Origin: Tamarix chinensis
Taxonomy: Eukaryota; Streptophyta; Magnoliopsida; Caryophyllales; Tamaricaceae
Direction: 5' to 3'
NCBI GenBank assembly: GCA_030549775.1
Contig: CM060177.1
Span: forward strand, 66,145,638-66,209,637
Length of the DNA stretch: 64,000 bases
In this document: positions 12,882-22,875 of the stretch, one piece after another
Numbering within the stretch: the stretch's first letter is position 1
How the letters are laid out: the number at the start of each line of letters is the position of its first letter
The notes under the pieces: model-generated
What the model was told of the DNA's origin: nothing
Seen by the model: the letters and a program-made list of their open reading frames with translations, nothing else
The model's database searches: none
Program-made: the position numbers and the translations under genes

Positions 12882-13830
12882 GTGTCTATGGGTAGCAAAG
12901 CAAAAATAAGGGAGAAGATAAAGGAAGGAAGAAATGGTGATCAGATAGAGAAATAAAGGGTTTGAGGGGGAGAGATAGGGTAGAGCAGAAGAAGAGAATG
13001 AGAAGAAAATGAAGAGGAGAGTTGGGCAAGCTTGACGTGTAGGGTTAGGTGGATGTAGGAGGAGTTATAGGTGGCAGGTAGGGTAATAGAGAAAGGAAGA
13101 AGAGGAAATAAAAGTAGGCATGCAAGGGAGTTGTAGGGGGCGTGTATGGTCAAGAATATATGTGAAAGGAACGAGAGAGAAGGGAAGGTTGGGATATAGG
13201 TGTAGGGAGGGATGGTGGTTGTAGGGGAAGTGTAGGGGGATCATTTGGTTAAACATGTAGGGGAGATGAAGAAAGATGAAGAGAAGAAGAAAAGAGAAGG
13301 TTGGGTGGGGTAAAATAAATGGAGAGGCCTGCCCATGCAAGGGAGAAGAGAAAAAAAGGAAGGGGAGAGTTGGGTTGGCCAAACGGAGGGAGAAAGAAGG
13401 AAAAGAAAGAGAGGAAAGGGGAAGAGAATGACGTGGGCTGCACTGATGGGGAAGAAGAGGAGGAAGAGAGAAGAAGGCTAGGTGGCCCAAGAAGAAAGGA
13501 AGGAAAGAAAGAAAAGGAAAAGGATATAGGAAAATGGGATAAATAAAAATAAAATAATTTTTAAAGTTAGGATTAGAAATTAGGTCGATGGAAAAATTAT
13601 TTATTAAATTAATTTATTCAAAATTTAAAGCGTTAATCTAAGAGGATAAATTTAATAAAATTATGGGTTTTAGATTTATTTAAAGAGTATGAAAAAATAA
13701 TAAAATATTTATTTTAATTTATTAAATAATCCTATCACTTTTTAATAATTAAATTAATAATTTAATATTAAATTATTCCAAATAAGGGGTAAATTATTAA
13801 TTTTTTAGCTTAAAAAATTTGGAGTACTGT
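12882..13830 (-). mobile_element. Minus-strand LTR, U3 and terminus
   Basis: A purine-rich region (12890-13540) is followed by AT-rich DNA that ends in AAATTTGGAGTACTGT. On the minus strand this reads ACAGTACTCCAAATTT, a decayed version of the TGTAATACCCCAAATTTT LTR start at 53577 and 58814. It is therefore the first 0.95 kb of a minus-strand LTR. Its other part probably lies at 8340-8516, beyond the inserted solo LTR. The Arg/Lys- and Pro/Ser-rich frames here are low-complexity shadows. Confidence 0.65.
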
Positions 13831-13902
13831 AGTGCGAGAGGCTGTGGGCCTCACAAAAATGTAATGGACGCAAGGAAACAAGAGGTGACAACGGTAGCAT
13901 GC
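13831..13902. other. Short unassigned joint
   Basis: About 70 bp of mixed-composition DNA (GAGAGGCTGTGGGCCTCA, an imperfect inverted repeat) lie between a minus-strand LTR start and the truncated 5' LTR of the next element. This is where the rest of the 5' LTR was lost. The origin of the filler is not clear. Confidence 0.4.
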
Positions 13903-14096
13903 CGGATTCCTACATTTATGAATTTGGATTATCTAATAATGTTATGAGTTGTTTTCTTAGCCTTAACACTTGGTACTGGAATGGTAGGAGTGAACCGGTC
14001 TGGTACTAAGTGTAGCAGTAGCATCCCCCGAATTTACGATTTTAATTTATAAGTATTGGTTTAAAAAACCAATGTGTGAATTTTGGGGGTGTTATA
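13903..14096 (+). mobile_element. 5' LTR remnant of the plus-strand Tekay-like element
   Basis: The last 190 bp or so of the 5' LTR match the end of the 3' LTR at 22687-22875 across the whole stretch, including 'GTAGGAGTGAACCGGTCTGG' and GTATTGGTTTAAAAAA. I count roughly a dozen differences by eye. The copy ends TTTTGGGGGTGTTATA (14096), where the last CA has become TA. The other 3.7 kb of this LTR have been deleted, so the element's own target duplication cannot be checked. Confidence 0.85.
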
Positions 14097-14099
14097 AGT

Positions 14100-14113
14100 T
14101 GGTATTAGAGCGG
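14100..14113 (+). other. Primer-binding site for initiator-Met tRNA
   Basis: TGGTATTAGAGCGG follows the 5' LTR end by three bases. It differs from the plant consensus TGGTATCAGAGC by a single C-to-T change in the first 12 bases. In the live element this is where the tRNA starts minus-strand DNA synthesis. It fixes the strand of the element and the LTR boundary. Confidence 0.85.
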
Positions 14114-14350
14114 TTGATCTTGTTGAACACACTTTTTTTTGGACATAAAATTAATTTTGGAAGTTGCTATTAAAACTTGAAAAAGGATTTCCCGCCTTTA
14201 TTGAAAATCTTTCCGTTATAAAAAATTTTGGAGCCCGGCCACGTTCAGGAGTATGAGGGTAGATTAGGGTTGTCCCTAAGGAGTAGAAAATCTTGTTAAT
14301 AATTTTGAACCAGTGGGTTCGTTTCTAAGTGTTTATTTTTGTGCAGCTAG

Positions 14351-15215
14351 ATGGCAAACAACTGGAGGATTAACCGTTTGGAGGAGGCCGTCATCGCCTT
14401 CTTGGAGTTCACCCATCGCTCTCGAAATGCTGGGGAAGAATGGCTTGGGAGGGTTACCCAACATCACCCTCCAAAGTATTTCGGGGAGGAGAATCTAGTG
14501 GTTTTATAAGGGTGGATCTGTGATCTGGATTGCACCTTTGAGGCCGTGAATTGCCCACTCGACCGATGACCCATCATTGCAGCATTCTTCCTCCGGGGAG
14601 TAGCAGATACCTGGTGGGAGGAGTTTCGAGCCAGAGAAGGTCCTCCAGCTACCTAGGAGGCATTTAAGACTGCCATTCAAACCAGATTCTATCCCAAGAG
14701 CCTCAAGAGGTACAAGCTCCGAAAGTTCATGCAGCTGACACATGGGCTAATGTCAGTTCGTCAGTATCGCGCCAATTTTATTGAGCTGCTCCGATTTGCC
14801 CCAGGGAATGCCGCCAATGAATCCATGGTGATCTTTCAGTTTGAGCAGGGACTAAACTTTAGCATCCGGTGCATGATAGGTGCCGTGCCTTCTATAGATT
14901 TACCATCCCTATATGAGTGTGCTTGCATGGCAGACACCTTGGTTCACGAACAGGCCGCCACTTTAGGAGAGAGGAAACCTGAGGGATAGAGTTCAGGAAG
15001 CAGGACCAAGACCAGGTTTGGAGAGTCCAGGAGGCCACTACTGAGAGATAACTGTAGGAGCTAAAGGCCCCAAGAGGTATAGTTTGTAGGAGGTGCAGTC
15101 GTAATCATCAAGGTAGGGACTGCAATGACAGGTTGGTAACTTGCCAGAACTGTGGGAAGTGGGGACACATGGTGGTAGAGTGTTGGAGGCCCCCTCATTT
15201 TTAGCAGAGTTAGCC
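14351..15215 (+). pseudogene. gag: gag pseudogene (capsid and zinc knuckles)
   Basis: Gag forms the virus-like particle and packages RNA. The frame opens at 14351 with MANNWRINRLEEAV. It continues through a retrotransposon gag domain with recognisable FFLRGVADTWWEEF (about 14583), QTRFYPKSLKRYKLRKFMQL and VRQYRANFIELLRFAP (about 14756). Two zinc knuckles follow at 15085-15183: a first C-x2-C-x3-H-x4-C that is one residue short, and a canonical C-x2-C-x4-H-x4-C (CQNCGKWGHMVVEC). The gene is dead. There are stops near 14507 and 14563, at 14653 (TAG where Trp is expected in T-W-E) and at 14987, and a frameshift separates the capsid frame from the zinc knuckles. The order LTR, primer-binding site, gag, pol is that of an intact Ty3/gypsy element. 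Confidence 0.85.
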
Positions 15216-15429
15216 CCAATCGTTTCAGAAGGGGGAGCTCTCATACCTCAGCAGCAGGCCTTTCGATAGTATCGTCATAACTCATCCCAGTATCACTATC
15301 AGAGAGCACCTACTCCATTTGGTGCCCCAGCTTGAGAGATAGGGGAAGACTGTAGGGATCTAGGCCTCAGCCTCAGAAGGGAGGCCAGTCAGGAGGGCGC
15401 CTAAATGTCATCAGTCAGGCTGAGGTAGA

Positions 15430-15865
15430 TCGATAACTGGATGTCGTTACCGGTATGTTCACCGTTTATACATTGCTAGCATATGTTCTATTTGATTCGA
15501 GTGCCGCATTATCCTTCATTTCCACTGTATTTGCTGCTAAGGTTGGATTGCCACCATATGCTATATTAGAGCTATCTGTTATGCTTCCATCGAGTGACAG
15601 GATGGATTGTAGTCGGATGTATTCCGACGTGGCCTTAGATATAGGAGGGGTATATTTCCTTGTAGATGTGTTTGGGATGGAACTAAAAGAATTTGACATG
15701 ATTCTAGCCATGGATATGCTGGGGAAGTACAAAGCAGTTATTGATTGCGCCCAAGAGTGGGTGATTTTGCGAGGCCCGAAGGGAACTAGGGTTTCTCACC
15801 GGAAGACTCAGCCCGAGCCGACCACTAAGGTGGTGTCAGCGGTTACATTGCACAGTTTGATCTAG
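15430..15865 (+). pseudogene. pol: Aspartic protease (retropepsin) domain of pol, decayed
   Basis: The protease of a Ty3/gypsy polyprotein cuts Gag-Pol. The frame (continuous from 15455) reads VTGMFTVYTLLAYVLFDSSA at the active site, near 15494. Plant elements normally have F-D-S-G-A-S/T here, so the Gly is replaced by Ser and catalysis is doubtful. Further on, DMILAMDML matches the second conserved block (usually D-V-I-L-G-M-D-W-L). The domain lies in a different frame from the zinc knuckles upstream and is followed by the RT after a stop at 15863. This is a pseudogene fragment and not a host aspartic protease. Confidence 0.85.
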
Positions 15866-15895
15866 AAGAGGTATCCTTTATATTTATGTAGTGTG

Positions 15896-16834
15896 CAGTA
15901 GCTCAACAAGGATTTGGCCACACTAGACAACATCCCAGTAGTTAAAGAATTTTCGGACGTGTTTCCAGAAGAAATACCCAGTATGCCTCCGGTTCGGGAA
16001 ATTTATTTCAAGATCGAGTTAGTACTGGGAGCTGAGCCTGTTTCCAAGGCTCCTTACAGAATGACACCAGTTGAGTTGAAAGAGTTGAAGGCACAACTAT
16101 AGGAATTTTTAGAGCACAGGTACATCCAGCCGAGCATATCACCGTGGGGAGCATCGGTTTTGTTTGTGAAGAAGAAGGATGGTAGTCTCTATCTCTGCAT
16201 TGACTACCGGGGGTTGAATTAGTTGACGATGAAGAACCGATATCCGCTTCGTAGAATAGATGATCTATTTGACCAGCTGAAGGGTGCTGCGGTGTTTTCC
16301 AAGATCGATTTAAGGTCTAGGTATCATCATTTGAGGATTGCTAATGCTTATATTATGAAGACTGCATTCCAGACTCGATATGGGCATTAAGAATTTACAG
16401 TGATGCCTATTGGACTTACAAATGCTCCTACGGTGTTTATGGATTTGATGACGAGGATTTTTAGACCTTTCCTTGATCAATTTGTGTTGGTATTTATAGA
16501 TGATATTCAGGTGTATTCCCGGGAAAGAGAGTAGCACAAGCAACATTTATGTACTATCTTGAGTATATTGAGAGAGCATCATCTGTATGCAAAGCTATCG
16601 AAGTGCGGGTTTTGGCTCCAAGGAGTAGCCTTCCTTGGTCATATTGTATTGGCTAAGGGAGTGGCTGTGGACCCCGCTAAGATCGTGGCCATCACAGAGT
16701 GGAAGCCCCCTATGAACATATTGGAGATTTGGAGTTTTCTAGGTTTGGCTGGATATTATAGATGGTTTGTGCTGAACTTTTCCAAGATAGCCAGACCATT
16801 GACTAATCTCCTGAAGAAGACTACTAAGTTCTAG
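15896..16834 (+). pseudogene. pol: Reverse transcriptase domain of pol, several stops
   Basis: RT copies the element's RNA into DNA. The domain shows the plant chromovirus order: VVKEFSDVFPEEIPSMPP at the start, [82 protein letters not shown], the catalytic FIDD at 16493-16504, [17 protein letters not shown] and VAFLGHIV. All of it lies in one frame, apart from stops at about 16100, 16222, 16388 and 16532 and two adjacent stops at 16834. One catalytic Asp pair (FIDD) and the upstream Asp in F-S-K-I-D are kept. The stop at 16100 replaces a residue that is usually Gln, in keeping with a C-to-T change. Confidence 0.92.
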
Positions 16835-17335
16835 TAGGACGTGGCTTGTGAAGAGGCTTTCCGAGAACAGAAGAAGAGGTTGACCACTGTACTGGTGTTG
16901 ACTTTATCCGAGGGGACCGAGGAGTTTGAGGTTTACAATGATGCATCCAAGCATGGGTTGGGATGCGTGTCATTATAGAAGGGTAAAGTGGTAGCATATG
17001 CCTCACGACAGCTGAAGAAACATGAGCAAAATTATCCCACGCATGATCTTGAGTTAGCTACTGTTGTGTTTGCTATGAAGATTTGGAGGCATTATCTATA
17101 TGGGGCGAATTGTAAATTATTTACAGATCACAAGAGTCTCAAGTATATCTTCACGTAGAAGGAGCTCAACCTGAGGCAAAGAAGATGGTTGGAGCTGGTA
17201 AAGGATTATGATATTGAGTTAGCCTACCATGAGGGTAAGGCCAACGTGGTTGCCGATGCTCTGAGTAGGAAGAATGCACATTCTATGTTGTGTTGCGTGG
17301 TTGCTAATCGGACAATAAAAGAGCATAAGATCTGG
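16835..17335 (+). pseudogene. pol: RNase H domain of pol, decayed
   Basis: RNase H removes the RNA strand during reverse transcription. The frame continues from the RT: DVACEEAFREQKKRL, EGTEEFEVYNDASKHGLGC (the Asp of Y-N-D-A-S near 16940), [40 protein letters not shown] (catalytic Glu), [10 protein letters not shown] (Asp), LNLRQRRWLELVKDYDIEL and YHEGKANVVADALSRK (final Asp). The four acidic residues of the family can all be placed. Two TAG stops fall exactly where Gln is the family norm: before KGKVVAYAS (16976) and in Y-I-F-T-Q-K-E-L (17156). The domain belongs to the pol of the plus-strand element. Confidence 0.92.
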
Positions 17336-17399
17336 AGATTGAGATGATTCAGCAGGGAGACCTCGAGACCCGTATGAATGCCTTGACGCTCACTTCGAC

Positions 17400-18250
17400 T
17401 ATTTTCAAAGAGATCCGAGCCGGCCAAGTTAGAGATTTTAAGTTGGAGAGGATTTGACAAAAGATATGGGAAGGAAGAGAAGAGGGGTTCATAATCCATG
17501 AGGATGGAAGTATTCTATTTAGGGGTTGTTGGTGTGTGCCCCAGAGTTGTCGGGATCTTAAGCGTTGTAATATGGAGGAAGGACATCATACTCCTTATTC
17601 GGTTCACCTAGGAGGATCTAAGTTATATAAGGATCTCAAAAAGCTGTACTGGTGGCCCCATATAAAGAGGGAGGTAGCAGAGTTTGTATCCTGATGTCTA
17701 GTATGTCAGAAGGTCAAGATTGAACATCAGAGACTAGCGAGACTACTTCGGTCTTTAGAGGTGCCGAGATGGAAATGGGATTCCATTTCTATGGACTTTG
17801 TGAGTGGTCTACCGAGGACCCGAAGTGGCTGTGATAGTTTCTGGGTTATTATTGATAGATTGACCAAGTCACCCGTGTTCATTCCTATGAAGTCTACCTA
17901 AAGTACGGAGCAATTGGCAAGCGCTTATATGAAGTTAATGGTTAGCCGCCATGGAGTCCCAAAGGATATAGTTTCAGATCGAGACTCGAGGTTCCTCTCT
18001 CACTTTTGGGGGATGCTGTAGGAAGTTTTGCCAACCAAATTGAAGATGAGTACAACTTTTCACCCTGCCATAGACGGACAGAAAGAGCGGACCATTCAGA
18101 CTCTGGAGGATATGTCGAGGGCTTGCGTGTTGGATTTCCAGGGATGTTGGGAGGAGCGCTTGCACCTGGTGGAGTTTTCTTATAATAACAGTTATCACAC
18201 CAGTATTGGGATGGCTCCCTTCGAGGCATTGTATGGATGAAAGTGCAGGA
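17400..18250 (+). pseudogene. pol: Integrase core of pol, DD35E present, several stops
   Basis: Integrase inserts the DNA copy. The HHCC zinc domain reads EGHHTPYSVHLGGSKLYKDL with WWPHIKREVAEFVS and the two Cys codons at 17695 and 17704. The core has Asp at 17794 ([13 protein letters not shown]), Asp at 17977 (DIVSDRDSRFLSHFWG) and Glu at 18085 (ERTIQTLEDMSRAC). The second and third are separated by 35 residues, so the catalytic triad is complete. NNSYHTSIGMAPFEALYG follows. Stops include a TGA at 17692 and one just after ALYG at 18238, both at usual Arg positions, and a TAG near 18019 at a usual Gln. The protein cannot be made, although the motif set is among the best kept in the window. 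Confidence 0.92.
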
Positions 18251-18835
18251 CTCCTTTATGTTGGAGCGACATCGGCGAGACGATTGTGTTGGGACCAGAA
18301 ATGATTGAAGATATGACTCATTAGGTCGGATAGATCCAGGATCAGATGAAAGCAGCTCAGGCCGACAAAAGAGTTATGCTAATAAGAGGCGTAAGGATGG
18401 AGACTTTGATCTAGGAGATAAAGTGTTGCTGAGGGTTTCACCTACTAAAGGGTTATAAAGGTTCGGAAGGAAAGGCAAGTTGAGTCCCAGGTATATTGGT
18501 CCATACGAGATATTGGAGTGAGTGGGCAAAGTTGCTTATAGATTGGCTCTTCCTCTAGAGTTGGCAAGTATGCATAATGTGTTCCACATTTCTCAGCTAC
18601 GGAAGTATGTTGCTAATCCATCGCATGTAATTCAGCTAGATGAGGTCGAGTTGGATGATTCCTTGACTTATGAGGAGTGATCGGTGTGGATTCTCGAAAC
18701 TATGTTAAGGAAGACTCGTACGAGTTCGGTGCCTCTAGTTAAGATCTTATGGAGTTAGCACGAAATTGAGGAAGCTACCTGGGAGACCGAGAAAGATATG
18801 CGAGAAGCATATCCGGAGCTTTTCGCTGTAGGTTA
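18251..18835 (+). pseudogene. pol: Integrase C-terminal region with Tekay/Del-type chromodomain-like tail
   Basis: After the core come CRTPLCWSDIGE, FGRKGKLSPRYIGPYEILE (GPY/F module), VGKVAYRLALPLELASMHNV and FHISQLRKYVANPSHVIQLD. The tail is SVWILETMLRKTRTSSVPLV, EEATWETEKDMREAYPELF. This last part resembles the C-terminal chromodomain of plant Tekay/Del chromoviruses, which is thought to guide insertion toward methylated histone or heterochromatin; that role is family knowledge. Stops interrupt it at about 18519, 18678 and 18755, and a frameshift near 18370 precedes the GPY/F part. Together with the neighbouring domains it fixes the lineage as a chromovirus. Confidence 0.85.
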
Positions 18836-18970
18836 GATCCTTTTTATTTAGTTTGTCCCTAAGGGGGTAGTTGAGTAAGTATAGTTAGTAATGTGTTATT
18901 CTAGATTCTTAGAATTTCCTAGCCCTAACCCTAGAGAGTTGCAGGAGACTTCGGGGGCGAAGTTTGTTTT

Positions 18971-18984
18971 AAGGGGGTAGTAAT
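18971..18984 (+). other. Polypurine tract of the plus-strand element
   Basis: TAAGGGGGTAGTAA lies directly before the 3' LTR. The tract primes plus-strand DNA synthesis. Upstream, 'GACTTCGGGGGCGAAGTTTG' is shared with the equivalent place at 44634 in another element, which supports the assignment. Confidence 0.8.
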
Positions 18985-19808
18985 GAAATTGCCCAAAAAT
19001 ATTTATTTTAGGAAATATAATTCAATAAAGATTTATGAGGGAATTAATTATTTTATTATTTTATTTGGAATAAGATGGATTTATTTAGGGCAAATTAATA
19101 GGAATTTATAAATATTTTTATAAAGGAAAAATTGGGCTTTTTGCTAATTAAAAAGGAATTTCGGAGAAACATTTAAAAAACCCTAAAATAGCCTAAAAAG
19201 TAGATTTAATATTTTTTTATTTAAATATTTTTTTATTCTAATATCCAAAATATTCTAATTAATTTATTTAACTCCAAACCACTTAAGTTTCCTTTTTCCT
19301 TTTCCTTTCTTTCATTTTCTTTCTTTTCTTCTTTTTCTTTTTCTTTTGTCGGATTAGACCTGAGCGCAGCCCAGTCCCTCCTCTTTTCCTTCTTTCTCCC
19401 GCAGCCTAGTGCCGTTCCCTTTATGCATGCATCAAAATGCTGTGTTTTGGAGTTGTTTCCTTTGAGATGCTGCGTCTCATTTAAAAGGCTTATAACCAGC
19501 ACTAACCAGCTGGTTTTCCTCTTTTCCTTTTTCCTTCCCGGTTTTTGGTTCAACTCCCCTCCCTCCTTCTTCTTCCTCCTTTCCCCTCCGTCATCGAGCT
19601 TGCAACCTCCACCCCGAAAATGGTGCCGCTGGCCACAAGGGTTTTGACCAACCGATTCCCCCTTCTTTTTCTCCCTATTGACTCGCATATTAGCTTGGCA
19701 TGATCGGTTATCCTCAACTCCCACTCGTTCTCTCCCTATTTTCTCTCGAAGGATCGAACCTGACCAATTCTTTCACTAGCTTATTACCGCCTCCGACTGC
19801 CCCAAACT

Positions 19809-19816
19809 CTATATAG
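19809..19816 (+). promoter_or_regulatory. Candidate LTR TATA box
   Basis: CTATATAG lies about 0.82 kb from the LTR start, at nearly the same offset as TATA boxes in other type I copies. It marks the likely U3/R boundary. Confidence 0.5.
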
Positions 19817-21519
19817 GATACCCTTCTGCCAATCCCCAAAACCCTACCATTCCCTCTAACCTCTGTAAAGAGCCTCGATTGGAGCCTTTTCGAAACTTTT
19901 CCTCCCTGAAAACCCTAAGAGATAATCGTGCGCCACCTTGCCTTCAGACGAGCCTTCCGCCGTCGATAGCCAACCTCACCGCCATCGCTGCATTCCAAAT
20001 TATTCCTTGCATTACACTCTAGCTAACTAAGCTCTCCACATCCTTCAGTTCTTCTCACACGAGCTGCTATAGCCGTGCCAAAGCTCCTGCCCATCTTGTA
20101 AAAATCTTTACCCCGCAACCTTTAAGCCATCGTCGGCCACCACATACGCAACTTATATTGCCTTCTGCACCACCCAAAGACTTCCTCTAATTCTCCTCCA
20201 CCGAACCATAACCTTATTTTCTCTTTTCCTGTTCTCTTTCCCTCTTTTTCTTCATCTTTTTCCCTCTTAAACTCCTTTTTCGGCCACCGCCATGCATCAT
20301 CGCCGGTGCCACCCATCCCTGCCGACTCAAGGTGAAACCCTATACCTTCTTAGTCCTTATTTTATATTTATTTAAATTTATTCTATTTTTATTCAAATTT
20401 TAATGGTTATTTGATTATTATTATTATTATTAGATGGAATATTAATTCTAAAGTTTCTTTGTAGGATAGAGAGTAGGAATAAAATAATTAGGTTTATTAG
20501 TCTCAAATTAGAGGTATTATTTGAATTATTATAGTTTTTATTACCATTCCTATTATTATTAATATTAATATTATTATTATTATTATTAGTATAATTATTT
20601 TTATTATTATTGTTAATTATTTTGGAAGGGCCGAGACCTTAATTATGTTGTTAGTAATTGCACATATGCTTTTTAGTATTATTATTACTATTTTTACTAT
20701 TATTAATGAAAATATTATTATTATCTTTAATATTTTAATATTATTATAAGTAATATATGTTATTAGTATTATTAGTATTATTATTGAATAATATTTCATT
20801 ATTTAGGGGTAGGGTCCAAAACCCCACCTTGTAATTTTAAGGCTTATATTATTATTATTATTAGGATTTCTATTAATATTACTATTATTACTAATATTTT
20901 GTTAATATAAAAATTATTATTATTATTATTATTATGATTATTATTATCTTTACTAACATTTTTTGGTGAAGGGTAGAAACCCTTATATTACCTTTTTGTT
21001 TTAAATTACATTAGTATTTTTATTAGTATTTTTAGTAGTAATTCTATATAGTTAATTTTAGTATAGTATTATTTTAATTAAAAACTAAGTCTTAGGATAA
21101 GTTAGTATTTAATAGTATTTTTAGAAGGGAGCCTAATTCTAGTATTTTTCCCATAATAGGTGAGCCCAGTGAAAGTCCTCAAGTGGTATAGGAGCGTGCT
21201 ATAAGACCGTTGACATTTTAGGTAAGGTGTGCTAAGGCCATATGTGTAATATGTTATTTTATTCTATGCATGCCATGTGATATGAATTATAATGTATTTC
21301 ATGTGAATATTGTATAATTGTTATGAATGTAGTATGATTATGGAGTTGAAATATGTTGGTGGGAATACATTGTGGCATGAGAATTATGTGTATAATTGTG
21401 TTACTATTATTGTATGGTAATGTAGTGTTAGGGTTTTGCATGAAATTACGGTTTTGGAATGGTGGTATTAATGTTGCATGGTGTTAGGTTTTGCACGGAA
21501 GTGTGGTTTATGTGGAGTT

Positions 21520-21665
21520 AGGGTTTGCATAGGAGCTAGGGTTTGCATGGGAGTTAGGGTTTGTATGGGAGTTAATGATTGGATGGGAGTTAGGGATTGC
21601 ATGGGAGTGCGGTTTACGTGGAGTTTAGGTTTTCATGGGAGCTAGGGCTTTCATGGGTGTTAGGG
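21520..21665 (+). repeat. Short direct repeats (GGGTTTGCATGGGAGTTA)
   Basis: Six or so units of the form TAGGGTTTGCATGGGAG follow one another with small changes inside the 3' LTR, in the stretch where other type I LTRs have only single TAGGGTTT...AAACCCTA pairs. It looks like a local tandem expansion. Confidence 0.75.
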
Positions 21666-22875
21666 TATGTTAGGGTTAACTATGGTGGGATGGTTAACTG
21701 GGGTTGAAGTGGTTAACCTGAGTTGAGGAGTAAGCATGGTAGGAGTCTGATTCCCATGTCTTAAAATGAACATCTGAATAAGATACTTAAAATATTAAAT
21801 ACATAAAGTGGAAGATGTTGAGCCCGGCCTAGACCGATCCACCGGCTAAAATAGTGGTAGGGAGTATTTCCCTCACAACCGATCCATCAGCTAAAATAGT
21901 GGCAGGGCATGTAACCTCGCGATCGATCCACCGACTATAATAGTGTTGGATCCCAAGCTCAACAAACCAAAATATATATGTTGTTAAGATGTGGGAAGAC
22001 ACTAATTACTTACAGTGGAACACTGTACGAGAAGGAAGCAGACCAATCCTCCGGCATAAAATAGTGGCAGGGTATGTTACCCTCGCAACCGATCCACCAG
22101 CTAAAATTGTGGCAGGGTATGTGCCCTCGCGACTAATCCACCGACTAAAATAGTGGGGTTCTCATACTCGTATGGACTCGATAAATAACATGGTGTGAAA
22201 ATAAATTCGATAAAGGCTGGATAAAGTAAATAATCTGACCTGTATTGAATCATGATATTTCACTTAAGCATTTGTTCTATCTTGTGCTGATATGATTGAA
22301 TTCTATGCCCTTTATTATGATGCATTGGTTTTGTGAATTATGTGCTGGCCTTAGTACTCTATTACTTTACTCAATACATAGCATACTAATCACCTGTTTC
22401 ATGGGTGCTGCTTATTCCCACGAGTAGAAGGCCCATCTGAGTTGCTGCAGGTAGGATATGTTTATTTTGACGCGATTGATGTCTATGGGACATCGGATGG
22501 GGCTGAGTGATGATTGGGCCGAATTTGTTCCGGAGTGGCGTGGCCGGTTTTCCATTGAGATTTTTATTCCTATTTTCTTTTAACTATGTTGAGCACTTCA
22601 GAAATAATTTTATGATTGTAGTTATTTCTTTATCTTGAAAAACTAACTCTCGTATTTTGGATTGTATAAAGACTCATGCGTACCTGATTTCCATATTTAT
22701 GAATTTGGATTATCTAATAATGTTATGAGTTATTTTCTTAGCCTTAACACTTAGCACTGGAATGGTAGGAGTGAACCGGTCTGGTACTAAGTATGGTGGT
22801 AGCATCCCCCAAATTTTTCGATTTTAATTTATAAGTATTGGTTTAAAAAAATGTGTAAATTTTGGGGGTGTTACA

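Larger units (their letters stand above)
18985..22875 (+). mobile_element. 3' LTR of the plus-strand Tekay-like element, 3.9 kb
   Basis: The LTR starts TGAAATTGCCCAAAAATATT after the polypurine tract and ends TTTTGGGGGTGTTACA. It has the type I layout: AT-rich U3 start, pyrimidine-rich U3 (19290-20340), TATA box near 19809, an ATT-rich block (20400-21130), CCATAATAGGTGAGCCCAGT near 21149, a run of GGGTTTGCATGGGAGTTAGG-like short repeats (21520-21660), motif copies ('CCACCGGCTAAAATAGTGG') at about 21835-22165, CATGGGTGCTGCTTATTCCC near 22401, and 'GTGAACCGGTCTGGTACTAA' near 22773. Its last 190 bp pair with the 5' LTR remnant. It joins the minus-strand pol of another element at 22876, so this plus-strand element probably inserted into that pol. 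Confidence 0.9.

Noticed and set aside
8512..12886. Target-site duplication around the solo LTR at 8517-12881
   Set aside because: The 5 bp on the left (GGTGG) and right (GTGTC) do not match at any of the plausible left ends, so I do not claim one.
14100..14113. A tRNA gene suggested by the match to initiator-Met tRNA
   Set aside because: Only the 12-14 bases complementary to the tRNA 3' end are present, directly after an LTR; it is a primer-binding site and not a tRNA gene.
18028..18240. Treating the 70-codon integrase frame as a functional small gene
   Set aside because: It is the middle of a retrotransposon integrase bounded by stops and has no start or promoter of its own.
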